Numbered from the stretch's first letter, positions 49,275 through 58,354 are shown. The stretch: DNA of 64,000 nucleotides from Acidobacteriota bacterium (GCA_018000455.1 JAGNJW010000025.1:1-64000), one strand, 5' to 3'. Translations and numbers: made by a program. The notes: generated by a model not told the origin, from the letters alone.

Positions 49275-51337
49275 ATCGCTTCCCGCTGCTGCTGGCACTC
49301 GCCCTGGCCGTGCTCATTGGCTCGATCGCGACCCGCGCCCAGTTCGAGACACCGAATCGCGCGTTTCACAGCAACACGACTTTCCCGCTCACTGGCCGCC
49401 ATCAGGTCGTGGCCTGCGAATCGTGCCATTTGAAGGGCGTCTTCAAGGGTACGCCACGCACCTGCTACGACTGCCACTGGGTGCGCAGACAAGACGACAA
49501 GTTCAAGACGACCCTCGGCACCCAGTGCGAGAGCTGTCATCGGACCATCAGCTGGACCGCCGTGCGCTGGGATCACGCGGCACTGACGGGCATGCCCCTC
49601 AACGGCGCGCATCGCACCATCGGCTGCGAGTCGTGTCACACCAACGGGCGCTTCACCGGCGTGGCGGTGTCGTGCGTCAACTGTCACCAGAAGGACTACG
49701 CGGCGACCACGACCCCGAACCACGCCGCGGCCGGTTTCCCTACCGCGTGTGAGGCCTGCCACCGGCCGGCTGATGTCGCCTTCAGCCAGGCCCGCTTCGA
49801 CCACAACGCGTCATTCCCGCTGACCGGGCCCCACCAGACGACCACCTGCGCTAGCTGCCACCGCAACAACGTGTTCCGGGGCACGTCGCGCGAGTGTTCC
49901 AGTTGCCACCAGGCCGACTTCGCGCGGGCACAGGAACCCAATCACGTCGCCGCCGGCTTCCCGACGACCTGCGAACTCTGCCATCGCGCCAACGCGCCTT
50001 CGTGGCGGACGTCCGGCACGACGGCCTTCGCGCACGCGAGCTTCCCACTCGTCGGCCTGCACGCGCAGCAGACCTGCACCAGCTGCCACAGGAACAGCGT
50101 CTTTGCCGGCACGCCCCGCGACTGCGTGGGCTGTCATCGGCCTGCCTACGAGCGGACGACGACACCGAATCACATCGCCGCTGGCTTCCCGACCACGTGC
50201 GAGAGCTGCCACCGGCCGAGCGAGCCAGGCTGGCGCAGCTCCGGAGGCTTCAATCACGCGCAGTTCTTCCCGCTCGTCGGTCAGCACACGATGCAGACGT
50301 GCGTGGCCTGCCACACGAACAACCAGTTCAAGGGCACCGCGCGCGACTGCGTCGGTTGCCACCGTGCCAACTACGAGCGCACGACCACGCCGAATCACGC
50401 CCAGGCGGGCTTCCCGACCACCTGCGAGAACTGCCACCGGCCGACGGATCCGAGCTGGGGCGGCGGCAACTTCAATCACAATCAGGTGTTCGCGCTGGCC
50501 GGGCGGCACGCCACCGCGGCCTGCGCCGCGTGCCATGTGAACAACGTGTTCAGAGGTACGGCGCGCGACTGCGTCGGTTGCCACCGCACCGAGTACGACC
50601 GCACCACGGCACCCAACCACGTGCAGGCGGGGTTCCCGACGACCTGCGACAACTGCCATCGCAACAGCGACCAGACGTGGCGGAACGCCAACTTCAACCA
50701 CAACCAGGTGTTCCAGCTGGTCGGCAAACACGCCACCGTGGCCTGCGCCGTGTGCCACGTGAACAACGTGTTCCGAGGCACCGCGCGCGAGTGCATCGGG
50801 TGCCACCGCGCCGAGTACGACCGCACGGCCACGCCGAACCATGCGGCGGCCGGCTTCTCGACCAACTGCGAGACCTGTCATCGCCCGACCGACCAGACAT
50901 GGCGCGGTGTGACCTTCAATCACAACACCTTCTTTGCCCTGCAGGGCATCCACGCGCTGCAGGCGTGCGCGACGTGTCACCGGAACAACGTCTATCGCGG
51001 CACGCCCCGTGACTGCGTGAGCTGTCACCGCGCCAAGTACGACGCCACGCGCAATCCGAACCACGTGCAGTCGGGCTTTCCGACCACTTGTGAGAACTGT
51101 CATCGGGCCGGCGACACCAACTGGAACCAGGGCCGCTTCTCGCACACACGGTTCCCGCTCAGCGGGCGGCACAACGTGGCCTGCGTGCAGTGCCACACGA
51201 CCAACAACCCTCCCGTCTTCAACTGCCTCGTCTGTCACACGCGATCGGAGACCGACAGTCACCACCGAAACCGCGCCGGCTACCGCTACGAGTCGGCGGC
51301 CTGCTACTCGTGTCACGCCAACGGAAGGGCGGACTGA
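49271..51337 (+). CDS. 27-haem cytochrome c of nine triple-haem repeats
   Basis: 688 residues with 27 CxxCH motifs arranged as nine tandem units of about 72 residues. Each unit reads roughly FPLxGxHxxxxCxxCH, NNVFRGTxRxCxxCH, PNHxxAGFPTTCExCHR, followed by W...FNH. The regular unit implies a filament-like or solenoid stack of haems. A cleavable signal peptide (MNRFPLLLALALAVLIGSI) exports it. It overlaps the 24-haem gene by 4 nt (ATGA). Triple-haem repeats of this kind occur in other environmental bacteria, but I know of no functional assignment. Likely located in the periplasm or at the cell surface. Confidence 0.9.
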   Translation: MNRFPLLLALALAVLIGSIATRAQFETPNRAFHSNTTFPLTGRHQVVACESCHLKGVFKGTPRTCYDCHWVRRQDDKFKTTLGTQCESCHRTISWTAVRWDHAALTGMPLNGAHRTIGCESCHTNGRFTGVAVSCVNCHQKDYAATTTPNHAAAGFPTACEACHRPADVAFSQARFDHNASFPLTGPHQTTTCASCHRNNVFRGTSRECSSCHQADFARAQEPNHVAAGFPTTCELCHRANAPSWRTSGTTAFAHASFPLVGLHAQQTCTSCHRNSVFAGTPRDCVGCHRPAYERTTTPNHIAAGFPTTCESCHRPSEPGWRSSGGFNHAQFFPLVGQHTMQTCVACHTNNQFKGTARDCVGCHRANYERTTTPNHAQAGFPTTCENCHRPTDPSWGGGNFNHNQVFALAGRHATAACAACHVNNVFRGTARDCVGCHRTEYDRTTAPNHVQAGFPTTCDNCHRNSDQTWRNANFNHNQVFQLVGKHATVACAVCHVNNVFRGTARECIGCHRAEYDRTATPNHAAAGFSTNCETCHRPTDQTWRGVTFNHNTFFALQGIHALQACATCHRNNVYRGTPRDCVSCHRAKYDATRNPNHVQSGFPTTCENCHRAGDTNWNQGRFSHTRFPLSGRHNVACVQCHTTNNPPVFNCLVCHTRSETDSHHRNRAGYRYESAACYSCHANGRAD
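49361..51330 (+). repeat. Nine tandem coding repeats of about 216 bp
   Basis: The triple-haem units are visible at DNA level, best conserved in units 4 to 8 (about 50050-51110), where phrases for FPTTCE and NNVFRGTAR recur every 210-220 bp. Likely grown by unequal recombination; copy number may differ between strains. Confidence 0.75.
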
Positions 51338-51339
51338 TC

Positions 51340-53454
51340 GTGGTGAGATACGCACGCCTGATCTACGCCCTGTGCGCAGTGCTCGTGTCGGTGCCAGAGA
51401 TGGCGTCGGCCGAGGCCGGCCGGGCTCGACAGCCAGCGGCCTCCGTGCAGCTGAGCGCGGTCACGGTCGGACTCGACGGTCCGTTCGTTCGGATCACCGT
51501 GCACGGCACGGCCGCACTGCCGGTCGTGACCGCGACGCCAACCACCGAAGGTCCGCCGCGAGTGTTCATCGACCTGCCGGGCGTGTCGCCGGGACGGGTG
51601 CCGGCGTCGCTCACCGGGCGGGCGATCGTGCGCCGGGTGCGCGTGGCTCTCAACTCGGCCGATCCGCCGGTGACCCGGCTGGTGCTGGACCTTGCCGGCG
51701 AGGTCACGACGGCGATGGTGCCGGGTGGCAGCGAGCTCACGATCGTGGTCGCGCCCGCGCCAGGGGTCACCGTCGCAACGGCGCCGCTGTTGGCCAACGC
51801 TGCGCCGGCCCCAGTGCCGCCTGCGACGAGTCAGGCGACCCCGCCTGCGCCGTCCAGGCCCTCGCCGGTGCCGGCAGCAGCCGCGGTGGCTTCACTTCGT
51901 CCACCACCGGCGGTAGCTGCCCCAGCTCCCCCCGCAGCGCGCGTGTCCGCCCTTGCTACACCCGCCGCCTCGTCGACTGCCCCTGCGATCTCGCCACGTG
52001 CGACGCCACTACCCGCGCCCCTTTCCGAGACACGTGCCGCCCTGTCTGAACCGCCATCCGCCGCGCCGCCTGCCGCACCGTCTGCCGCCCACACCGCCGC
52101 ACCGGCCGTCGCACCCACCGCGCCGCTCGCCGTCGCCGCTGCCGGGCCGGTGCCGCCAGCCGCGCAGCCTCCCTCGGCGCCGATGGGCGGCTTCGGCACA
52201 CCGCGGGCGTTGCGCCCGAGCGGTCGCGTGTCGGTCTACGTCAGCGGCGCGAAGACGTCACAGATGGACGGCCCAGGCTACGGCTACGGCGATGTCATGA
52301 CGGCCGTGAACTACGAGCTTTCCGATCGCGAGAGCGACGGCGTCGAATACGGTCTCGACATGCGGCACGCCGCCTACACGGTGCAGGGACGGGCATCACG
52401 CGTGTCGGTCTACACGGGCTACGTCGGCACGCGGCTGGCCGGCGGCGCTCTCAAGGCGCGCGTGGGCCATCTGTGGCTCGACGACCTTGGTGGGCTCGGC
52501 GCCGTGGCCGGCGCGCACGTCGAGGGCCGCACGGCTCCCGTGATTCCGACCTCCGGCCTCGGACGCTGGCGCGCGGGTGTGTTCGGCGGTCTCGAGCCCA
52601 ACGTCTATACGCTCGGCTACGGGGAGTCGGTGCGGAAGATGGGCGCCTACGGCGCGCTCGAGGGCGCGCGTGGTCGGCGCCACGTCGCCGGCTACGTCAA
52701 TATCCACAACGGCGCGCTGACCGAGCGCTCGGTGCTGACGGTGACCAACTACCTCCCAGCCGGGCCGCTTTCCGTCTATCAGGCGGCGGAATACGATCTG
52801 TCGCCGCCGGCCGGTGGACGCGGCCACGACGGGCTCACCTATTTCTTCAGCAACGCCCGGGTGAACGTGTCGCGGCGGCTCGAACTGCTCGGCACGGTGA
52901 GCCGCGGCCGCTCGGTCGACACGCGCGGGCTCAGCGACGATATTCAGGCCGGACGTGCCGTCTCGCAGCAGTCGCTCGACGGCCTGCGCTACGAGTCGGT
53001 CGGCGGGCGCGCCACCGTCGAAGTGCTGCCGCGCCTCAGGGTGCACGCCGGCTACTCCCGCGACAAGAACAACCGCGACGATGCGTCCACGGGTCGCTGG
53101 CAGGTCGGTGCCTTCGGCGGCAACGTCTTCGACACCGGTCTCGACGTGACGGTGTCCGACAACCGCACGGCCCGGCCCGACGGCAGCTATCACTCCACCT
53201 ATCTGTCGATGGGCCGCGAACTCGGTCGGCGCATCTACGCCACGGCCGAGTATTCGACGGCGCTGTCGCAGGTGCGCTTCGTGCGTGGCGACGGGATCAT
53301 CATCGACTCGCGGCCCGAGACCAAGCGCACCGGCGTGAACGGATCGATCCTGCTCTGGCGCTCGACGTCGCTACTCCTGTCGGCCGAGCGCACGACCGGC
53401 AACGACTACAAGGAACTGCGCGTGCTGGCCGGCATCACGGTGCGCCTGCGCTAG
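51340..53454 (+). CDS. AMIN domain, Pro/Ala linker and C-terminal outer-membrane beta-barrel
   Basis: Signal peptide, then an AMIN-like domain (about residues 35-140: RITVHGTAALPV, PRVFIDLPGV, RLVLDLAG), which binds peptidoglycan in other proteins. A 140-residue Pro/Ala/Thr linker follows, then from about residue 290 some 400 residues of short alternating strands and Tyr/Gly-rich turns (RVSVYVSG, YGLDMRHAAYTV, RVSVYTGYVG), ending GITVRLR. I infer an outer-membrane barrel tethered to the cell wall. Placed 2 nt after the 27-haem gene, it may hold the cytochrome as a porin-cytochrome conduit. GTG start; a second GTG follows directly. Confidence 0.72.
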   Translation: MVRYARLIYALCAVLVSVPEMASAEAGRARQPAASVQLSAVTVGLDGPFVRITVHGTAALPVVTATPTTEGPPRVFIDLPGVSPGRVPASLTGRAIVRRVRVALNSADPPVTRLVLDLAGEVTTAMVPGGSELTIVVAPAPGVTVATAPLLANAAPAPVPPATSQATPPAPSRPSPVPAAAAVASLRPPPAVAAPAPPAARVSALATPAASSTAPAISPRATPLPAPLSETRAALSEPPSAAPPAAPSAAHTAAPAVAPTAPLAVAAAGPVPPAAQPPSAPMGGFGTPRALRPSGRVSVYVSGAKTSQMDGPGYGYGDVMTAVNYELSDRESDGVEYGLDMRHAAYTVQGRASRVSVYTGYVGTRLAGGALKARVGHLWLDDLGGLGAVAGAHVEGRTAPVIPTSGLGRWRAGVFGGLEPNVYTLGYGESVRKMGAYGALEGARGRRHVAGYVNIHNGALTERSVLTVTNYLPAGPLSVYQAAEYDLSPPAGGRGHDGLTYFFSNARVNVSRRLELLGTVSRGRSVDTRGLSDDIQAGRAVSQQSLDGLRYESVGGRATVEVLPRLRVHAGYSRDKNNRDDASTGRWQVGAFGGNVFDTGLDVTVSDNRTARPDGSYHSTYLSMGRELGRRIYATAEYSTALSQVRFVRGDGIIIDSRPETKRTGVNGSILLWRSTSLLLSAERTTGNDYKELRVLAGITVRLR

Positions 53455-53463
53455 CCGTTTCCT

Positions 53464-53478
53464 GCGGGCGCTGCCCGC
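53464..53478. terminator. Hairpin between convergent genes
   Basis: GCGGGC-GCT-GCCCGC just after the barrel gene stop. A 6-bp GC stem without a T-run; it may serve as a weak bidirectional terminator or mRNA end. Confidence 0.3.
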
Positions 53479-53483
53479 CCTGG

Positions 53484-55088
53484 TCATCCGGTTGGCTTGA
53501 TCGGCAGCGTTTCACCCGGCAACGCCGGCGTGTGGGCGGGACGCCGTCGCGCCTTGGTGGCCTGTTCGAATGCGTAACCGAGGCCGAGTAGTCTGCCTTC
53601 GGTGAACGCGCGGCCCACGAACGAGAGGCCCACCGGTAGACGATCGGTCGTGAACCCTGCCGGCACGATCAGGTCGGGAAAGCCCGAGAGATTCGCCAGA
53701 TTCGATCCGCTGGCCGAGCCGCCCCCCGGCGTGTCCGGGGGCGCGTTGATGAACTCGGGCCGCCGCGACGACGTTGGGTAGACGATCGCGTCGAGCGTGT
53801 TCGCCGTGAACGCACCGTCGAGGAGCGCGGTCACGAGCGCCAGACCGTGTTCGTGCACGGCGACGTAGCCGGGGTCGTCGATCGAGCCGCTGGCGAGCTC
53901 GCGCTTGAACAGGTTCCAGCGTGGTGCGTTCGGTCCTGCGCCGTCGGGGCGCGTCGAGGCCATCTTGTCGGAGCGTGCGATCATCTCGGCCAGCGTCTTG
54001 GGGTAGCCGGGCTTGAGCGTTGCTAGGTACTGCTGAATCTGCACCGTGAACTCGGGATAGCGCAGGGCGGTGTAGAACTCGCCCTTGGCGTCGAGCAGCC
54101 ACTTCGGAAAGCGGACGTCGACGACGGTGGCGCCGGCATGGCGCATGGCGGCCAGCGATGATTCGACCACCCAGTCCACCTCGGCGTCTTGACCGAGGAA
54201 ATCGCGCGCGATGCCGATGCGCGCGCCCTTGAGCGCATCGGCCTTGAGGAACGCCGTGTAGTCGGTGGCGAACTTCCCCTCGCTCTTCTTGGTAGCGGCA
54301 TCGGCGGCATCGACCCCGGTCATGACCCCGAGCGCCACGGCGATGTCGGCGACGTGACGCGCCATCGGGCCTCCGGTGTCGAAGCTGAGCGCCAGCGGAA
54401 TGATGCCGTCGCGGCTGAGCAAGCCGAGCGTGGGCTTGAGGCCCACGATCCCGTTGGCCGTCGAGGGGCCACGCACGGAGCCGCCGGTGTCGGTGCCGAG
54501 CCCGAGCAGGGCATAGCCCGCGGCAATTGACGCCCCGGTGCCGCCCGAGGATCCAGACGGCGAGCGCAGCGGATCGTGGGGATTCCTTGTCTGTCCGCCG
54601 AGCGAGCTGTAGGCCCCGCCGGATGCGAACTCCGACAGGTTGACCTTGGCGAGGATGACCGCGCCGGCCTCGCGCAGCTTCTTGACGAGGAAGGCGTCAT
54701 CGGGCGGCACCGATCCTTCGAGCAGCACCGAGCCCCCGGTGGTGGGCAGATCGACGGTATCGAAGTTGTCCTTGAGCACGATCGGGATGCCGTGCAGGAG
54801 CGACCGCTTCCCTTTCGCCTTTCGTTCCGCGTCGAGTGCGCGCGCCTGCTCGAGCGCCCTGGGATTCGGCGTCAGCACCGCGTTCAGCCGCGGACCGCGA
54901 TCGTCGAAGGCGTCGATGCGGGCCAGGCCCACCTGCACCAGCCGCTCGCTCGTCACCGTGCCCGCATCCATCGCTGCGGCGAGCTGCTGAATGGTGACCG
55001 AATCGAGGTCGACGGCCTGTGCTGTGAGCGACGACGGCAAGACCAGCAGGGCGGCAGCGATGGCGGCAGCAAGACGCAATTGATTCAT
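53484..55088 (-). CDS. Exported amidase signature family hydrolase
   Basis: Second Ser-Ser-Lys amidase of the window: Lys in IPIVLKDNFDTVD, SGSSGGTGASIAAGYA for the cis-Ser, and nucleophile in GTDTGGSVRGPS. It has a signal peptide (MNQLRLAAAIAAALLVLPSS), so it acts in the periplasm. An in-frame start 60 codons upstream would precede the signal and is rejected. 534 residues. PGGGSASGSNLANLSGFPDL and VGLSFVGRAFTEGRLLGLGY are typical of the exported branch of the family. Substrate unknown. Confidence 0.9.
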   Translation of the reverse strand: MNQLRLAAAIAAALLVLPSSLTAQAVDLDSVTIQQLAAAMDAGTVTSERLVQVGLARIDAFDDRGPRLNAVLTPNPRALEQARALDAERKAKGKRSLLHGIPIVLKDNFDTVDLPTTGGSVLLEGSVPPDDAFLVKKLREAGAVILAKVNLSEFASGGAYSSLGGQTRNPHDPLRSPSGSSGGTGASIAAGYALLGLGTDTGGSVRGPSTANGIVGLKPTLGLLSRDGIIPLALSFDTGGPMARHVADIAVALGVMTGVDAADAATKKSEGKFATDYTAFLKADALKGARIGIARDFLGQDAEVDWVVESSLAAMRHAGATVVDVRFPKWLLDAKGEFYTALRYPEFTVQIQQYLATLKPGYPKTLAEMIARSDKMASTRPDGAGPNAPRWNLFKRELASGSIDDPGYVAVHEHGLALVTALLDGAFTANTLDAIVYPTSSRRPEFINAPPDTPGGGSASGSNLANLSGFPDLIVPAGFTTDRLPVGLSFVGRAFTEGRLLGLGYAFEQATKARRRPAHTPALPGETLPIKPTG

Positions 55089-55200
55089 CAAGAAGACACT
55101 CTCATCCAATGGCTCTCGGCGGCCGTAAAGGCACGCCGCATCGTTCGTGTTCATCGTCGGGGCCGCCAGCCGACGCGCCCACGCCGCCGGTCCCTGGTGG

Positions 55201-55440
55201 CTAGTGGTAGTGTCCGTGTTCGGGCGACCACACCTTGCCGGCTGCCGGACCGGCGGAAGCCGACTCACGGAACATCAGCGCCCCGGCGGCGATCCCGCCC
55301 ACGACCGCCGCGGCCACCACCGCCAGCAGTACCTTGTTGGTCCGCTCCGCCGCACTCTTGCCCGCGCAGCAGTGCTTGAACTTCTTCCCGCTGCCGCAGG
55401 CGCACAAGTCGTTGCGTCCGAGTTTGCCGTCAGTAGCCAT
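55201..55440 (-). CDS. SEC-C motif small membrane protein
   Basis: 79 residues: an N-terminal SEC-C zinc-binding motif (GRNDLCACGSGKKFKHCC), as at the end of SecA, fused to one transmembrane helix (VLLAVVAAAVVGGIAAGALM) and a short His-ending tail. The zinc motif is on the cytoplasmic side. It may bind ribosome or SecB-like partners, but no function is established. Confidence 0.82.
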   Translation of the reverse strand: MATDGKLGRNDLCACGSGKKFKHCCAGKSAAERTNKVLLAVVAAAVVGGIAAGALMFRESASAGPAAGKVWSPEHGHYH

Positions 55441-55556
55441 GATGCGGCTCGCTTTCCGTCCCGCTGTCCGCCCCGCAGGCGGCGCCAGACCTGCCGATCC
55501 TGTCGATTCCCGACCTAGGGGTCAAGCGCGCCGAACCCGTCGTATGATTCCGGGTC

Positions 55557-56378
55557 ATGATTCCAGCCGCCTCACCTCGCTCGCTGTCTGCCCTGCTCGC
55601 GTTGGCCGTCGCCCTGGCGGGCGCGCCTGCCTTCGGCCAGACGGCTGCTCCCGCCAAGCCCTTCGAGCCCTCCGTTGGGCAGGCCGGCAAGGACGTCGTC
55701 TGGGTGCCGACGCCTCAGCCGCTGGTCGAGAAGATGCTCGACCTGGCGAAGATCACCGCCCAGGACCTGCACTACGACCTCGGCTCGGGCGACGGCCGCA
55801 CGGTGATCACCGCCGCCAAGCGCGGCGCGCGCTCGTTCGGGATCGAATACAACCCCGACATGGTCGAGCTGTCGCGCCAGAACGCCGCGGCCGCCAAGGT
55901 GTCGCCCGACCGCGCGACTTTCGTGCAGGCCGACCTCTTCGAGACCGATTTCTCGAAGGCCAACGTCGTGACGCTGTTCCTGCTGCCGTCGATCAACATG
56001 AAGCTGCGCGACAAGATCCTCGCCATGGCGCCCGGCACCCGCATCGTCGCCAACACCTTCACGATGGAGGACTGGCAGGCCGACCAGACCGAAACGGTCA
56101 GCGGCGACTGCGTGAGCTGGTGCACGGCACTGCTCTGGATCGTGCCCGCGAAGGCGGAAGGCACGTGGCAAGTCGGCAACGAGACCCTGGTGCTCACCCA
56201 GAAGTTCCAGATGCTCGAGGGCACGCTCGGCGGCCGGGCACTCACCGATGCGAAGATGACCGGCAGCGAGATCGCCTTCACCGTTGGAGGCGGCGCGCGT
56301 TACACCGCTCACGTCGACGGCAACGTCATGGAAGGTACCATCAGCACCGGTGGCTCGTTCACCGGTTCCCGTAGGTAG
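55557..56378 (+). CDS. Exported protein with SAM-methyltransferase fold
   Basis: Signal peptide (MIPAASPRSLSALLALAVAL) followed by a Rossmann methyltransferase core: HYDLGSGDGRTVITAAKRGA (SAM glycine motif), GIEYNPDMVELSRQNA and VTLFLLPSINMKLRDKI, similar to exported DOT1-like/class I methyltransferases. The last 80 residues form a beta-rich domain. SAM is not known in the periplasm, so either the signal anchors it facing the cytoplasm or the fold has another role. TATGAT 8 nt before the ATG suggests a nearly leaderless transcript. Confidence 0.8.
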   Translation: MIPAASPRSLSALLALAVALAGAPAFGQTAAPAKPFEPSVGQAGKDVVWVPTPQPLVEKMLDLAKITAQDLHYDLGSGDGRTVITAAKRGARSFGIEYNPDMVELSRQNAAAAKVSPDRATFVQADLFETDFSKANVVTLFLLPSINMKLRDKILAMAPGTRIVANTFTMEDWQADQTETVSGDCVSWCTALLWIVPAKAEGTWQVGNETLVLTQKFQMLEGTLGGRALTDAKMTGSEIAFTVGGGARYTAHVDGNVMEGTISTGGSFTGSRR

Positions 56379-56417
56379 CCGCGCGCGGCCAATCCTGGCG
56401 CTCTCGTGGAGGTTCTC

Positions 56418-57137
56418 ATGGCACGCTTTGCTCGCACCGTCGTCGTCGTGGCCGCCGTGGCCGGACTTGCCATGCTGGCGCCGCGCTTGGCGGCACAAGC
56501 CGACGAGTATCCGCACGCGTTCCCGCGCCAGGGCGTGACCCAGATCCTCGATAACGTGCGCGTCTCGGTGTGGGAGGTGAACTGGCATCACGGTGACGCC
56601 CAGCCCGTGCATCGCCACAAGTACGACATGGCGGGCGTCTACCTGCGCTGGGGTCCCATCACGGTGACCGGGCTCGATGGCAAGGCCGTCCAGTCGGGCG
56701 AGTTCCCCATCCCGCGACCGTACTTCCAGCCCAAGGGCATCACCCACCGCGAAGAAGCGCACGGCGCCCCAGGCACGCCCGAGCGGCTCGCCATCATGGT
56801 CGACCTCAAGGACGCCGTGACCGACATGATGATGATCGACGACCCCGAGCCGTCGGCCTGGCCGCGCGAGGGCGCGACCAACGTGCTCGAGAATCCCCGC
56901 ATCCGGATGTGGGACTACACCTTCACGCCGAACGGCCCCGCCGTGAAACGCATCTACCGCAACGACGTCGTCGAGGTGGTGGTGACGGGCGGCACGGTGA
57001 AGGTCACCGGCCCCGACGGCAAGACCGACACGCGGACGCTGGCGCCGAAGCAGGCCCGCTACATCAACCGCGGCACGCTGCAGACCGAGCAGGGCGTGAG
57101 CGGCACGCCGCGCATCATCGCCATCGAGTTGAAGTAG
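56418..57137 (+). CDS. Exported bicupin-like protein
   Basis: Signal peptide (MARFARTVVVVAAVAGLAML) and two cupin-like halves: NVRVSVWEVNWHHGDAQPVH with HRHKYD as likely metal ligands, and NPRIRMWDYTF with VVEVVVTGGTVKV. The second half lacks the His cluster. 239 residues. GGAGG five nt before the ATG decides the start. Unknown function; it follows the exported methyltransferase-like gene by 39 nt. Confidence 0.75.
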   Translation: MARFARTVVVVAAVAGLAMLAPRLAAQADEYPHAFPRQGVTQILDNVRVSVWEVNWHHGDAQPVHRHKYDMAGVYLRWGPITVTGLDGKAVQSGEFPIPRPYFQPKGITHREEAHGAPGTPERLAIMVDLKDAVTDMMMIDDPEPSAWPREGATNVLENPRIRMWDYTFTPNGPAVKRIYRNDVVEVVVTGGTVKVTGPDGKTDTRTLAPKQARYINRGTLQTEQGVSGTPRIIAIELK

Positions 57138-57142
57138 CTGCA

Positions 57143-57185
57143 GGTCCGTGCAACCTGGGGCCAGGCCCCAGGAATGTCCCGGACC
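57143..57185. repeat. Two-step palindrome between convergent genes
   Basis: Outer arms GGTCCG (57143-57148) and CGGACC (57180-57185); inner arms CCTGGGGC and GCCCCAGG (57154-57172) with loop CAG. It resembles REP-like dispersed palindromes and may end both transcripts. Confidence 0.6.
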
Positions 57186-57193
57186 GGACTTCG

Positions 57194-58348
57194 TCAGAAC
57201 GTCTTGCGGGCCACCCACTCGCGGTAGAGCGAGTCGGTCACGGCGTAGCTCGCGCCGTCCTTCATCACGATGTCCTGTTTCGCCAGCGCGGTCAGCGCCG
57301 ACTGCACGCTCGATGCGCCCGACAGGCGATGCCGGGTGCGGACGTCGGCCGACAGCATCTCGCGGCCGTTTTCGAGCACGACCGCGCGCAGGGCGGCGCG
57401 CTGCGCCAGCGTGAGGCGCTGCCACGATTCCTCGAACATCGTGTGCTGCTCGCCCAGCAGACGCGTGAGCGTGATGTGCAGGTCGTCGAGCGTGGCCGCG
57501 CGGCGGCCGGCTTCGTGCAGGTCGTCCCATGTTTCGTGCGCCAGGCGCTGCACGTCGTAGGGCACGTTGCCGGCGAGATCGACGATGGCGGCGCCGAGAT
57601 CCGGCTCGGCCTTGATCCCGCTCGCCTTGAAGCGCTCGTCGAGCCAGTCGCCGAACACTTCCCGATCGATCTTCTGCAGGCGCATCACCGGGCCCGCTTT
57701 GTAGAAGGGCCGCTTGGCGCTGATCATCCGTTCCATGAGCGATGGCTCCGACCCGGCAAAGACGTAGCCCACCTGCCGCTGGTCCTGCACGGCCGCGCGC
57801 AACGCCTGCTCGGCCGTGTCACCATCGAAAGCGGTGAGCGCCTGGAACTCGTCGAGGGCGATGGCCAGCTTCTGCTTGCGCTCGGCCGCGATCCTGGCCG
57901 GCAACGCGAACACCTCGGCAGCCAGGCGCGCCGTGTCTCGGGCCGTGCGCACAGCGGGGAACGCCAGGCTGAAGCCGGTCTCGCCACCTGCCGGCGCATC
58001 GAACCGCACTTCAGGGCGTACCCCGGTCAGCAGCTCCGACGTCCAGCGGCGCAGGCGGCTCATCGGCGTGTCGGCCGCGACCAGCGCCCGGGCATACGAC
58101 TCCAGGAAACCGACGTAAGAGCTCGACGCCGCCACCGTCACTTCCACCGTCAGCACGTTCTCGCGCGCCAGGCTGCGCAGCACATCGCGCACGAGCGAGC
58201 TCTTGCCGTAGCGGCGCGGCGAGATGAGGAACACCTTCTGACCCGAGGCCAGATCGCGCCGTAGCCGGTCGCGTTCGGCCTCGCGGTCGGCGAAGGCCGC
58301 CGAGGTGACGATCTCGCCGTAGACGAAGGGATTGGTCGTGACTGCCAT
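57194..58348 (-). CDS. AAA ATPase of the archaeal-ATPase (STAND-like) type
   Basis: 384 residues. Walker A FLISPRRYGKSSLVRDVL, Walker B region LAIALDEFQALTAF, and sensor-like YVFAGSEPSLMERMI match the ATPase_2 family of P-loop proteins often linked to mobile or defence loci. The C-terminal 90 residues form a winged-helix-like DNA-binding region (LTLAQRAALRAVVLENG, SSVQSALTALAKQDIV). Probably a nucleotide-dependent regulator or switch. The promoter is unusual (next entry). Confidence 0.85.
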   Translation of the reverse strand: MAVTTNPFVYGEIVTSAAFADREAERDRLRRDLASGQKVFLISPRRYGKSSLVRDVLRSLARENVLTVEVTVAASSSYVGFLESYARALVAADTPMSRLRRWTSELLTGVRPEVRFDAPAGGETGFSLAFPAVRTARDTARLAAEVFALPARIAAERKQKLAIALDEFQALTAFDGDTAEQALRAAVQDQRQVGYVFAGSEPSLMERMISAKRPFYKAGPVMRLQKIDREVFGDWLDERFKASGIKAEPDLGAAIVDLAGNVPYDVQRLAHETWDDLHEAGRRAATLDDLHITLTRLLGEQHTMFEESWQRLTLAQRAALRAVVLENGREMLSADVRTRHRLSGASSVQSALTALAKQDIVMKDGASYAVTDSLYREWVARKTF

Positions 58349-58354
58349 TACGGC

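Noticed and set aside
49361-51330. Regularly spaced repeats as a CRISPR array
   Set aside because: The period of about 216 bp is coding, in frame, and spells haem motifs.
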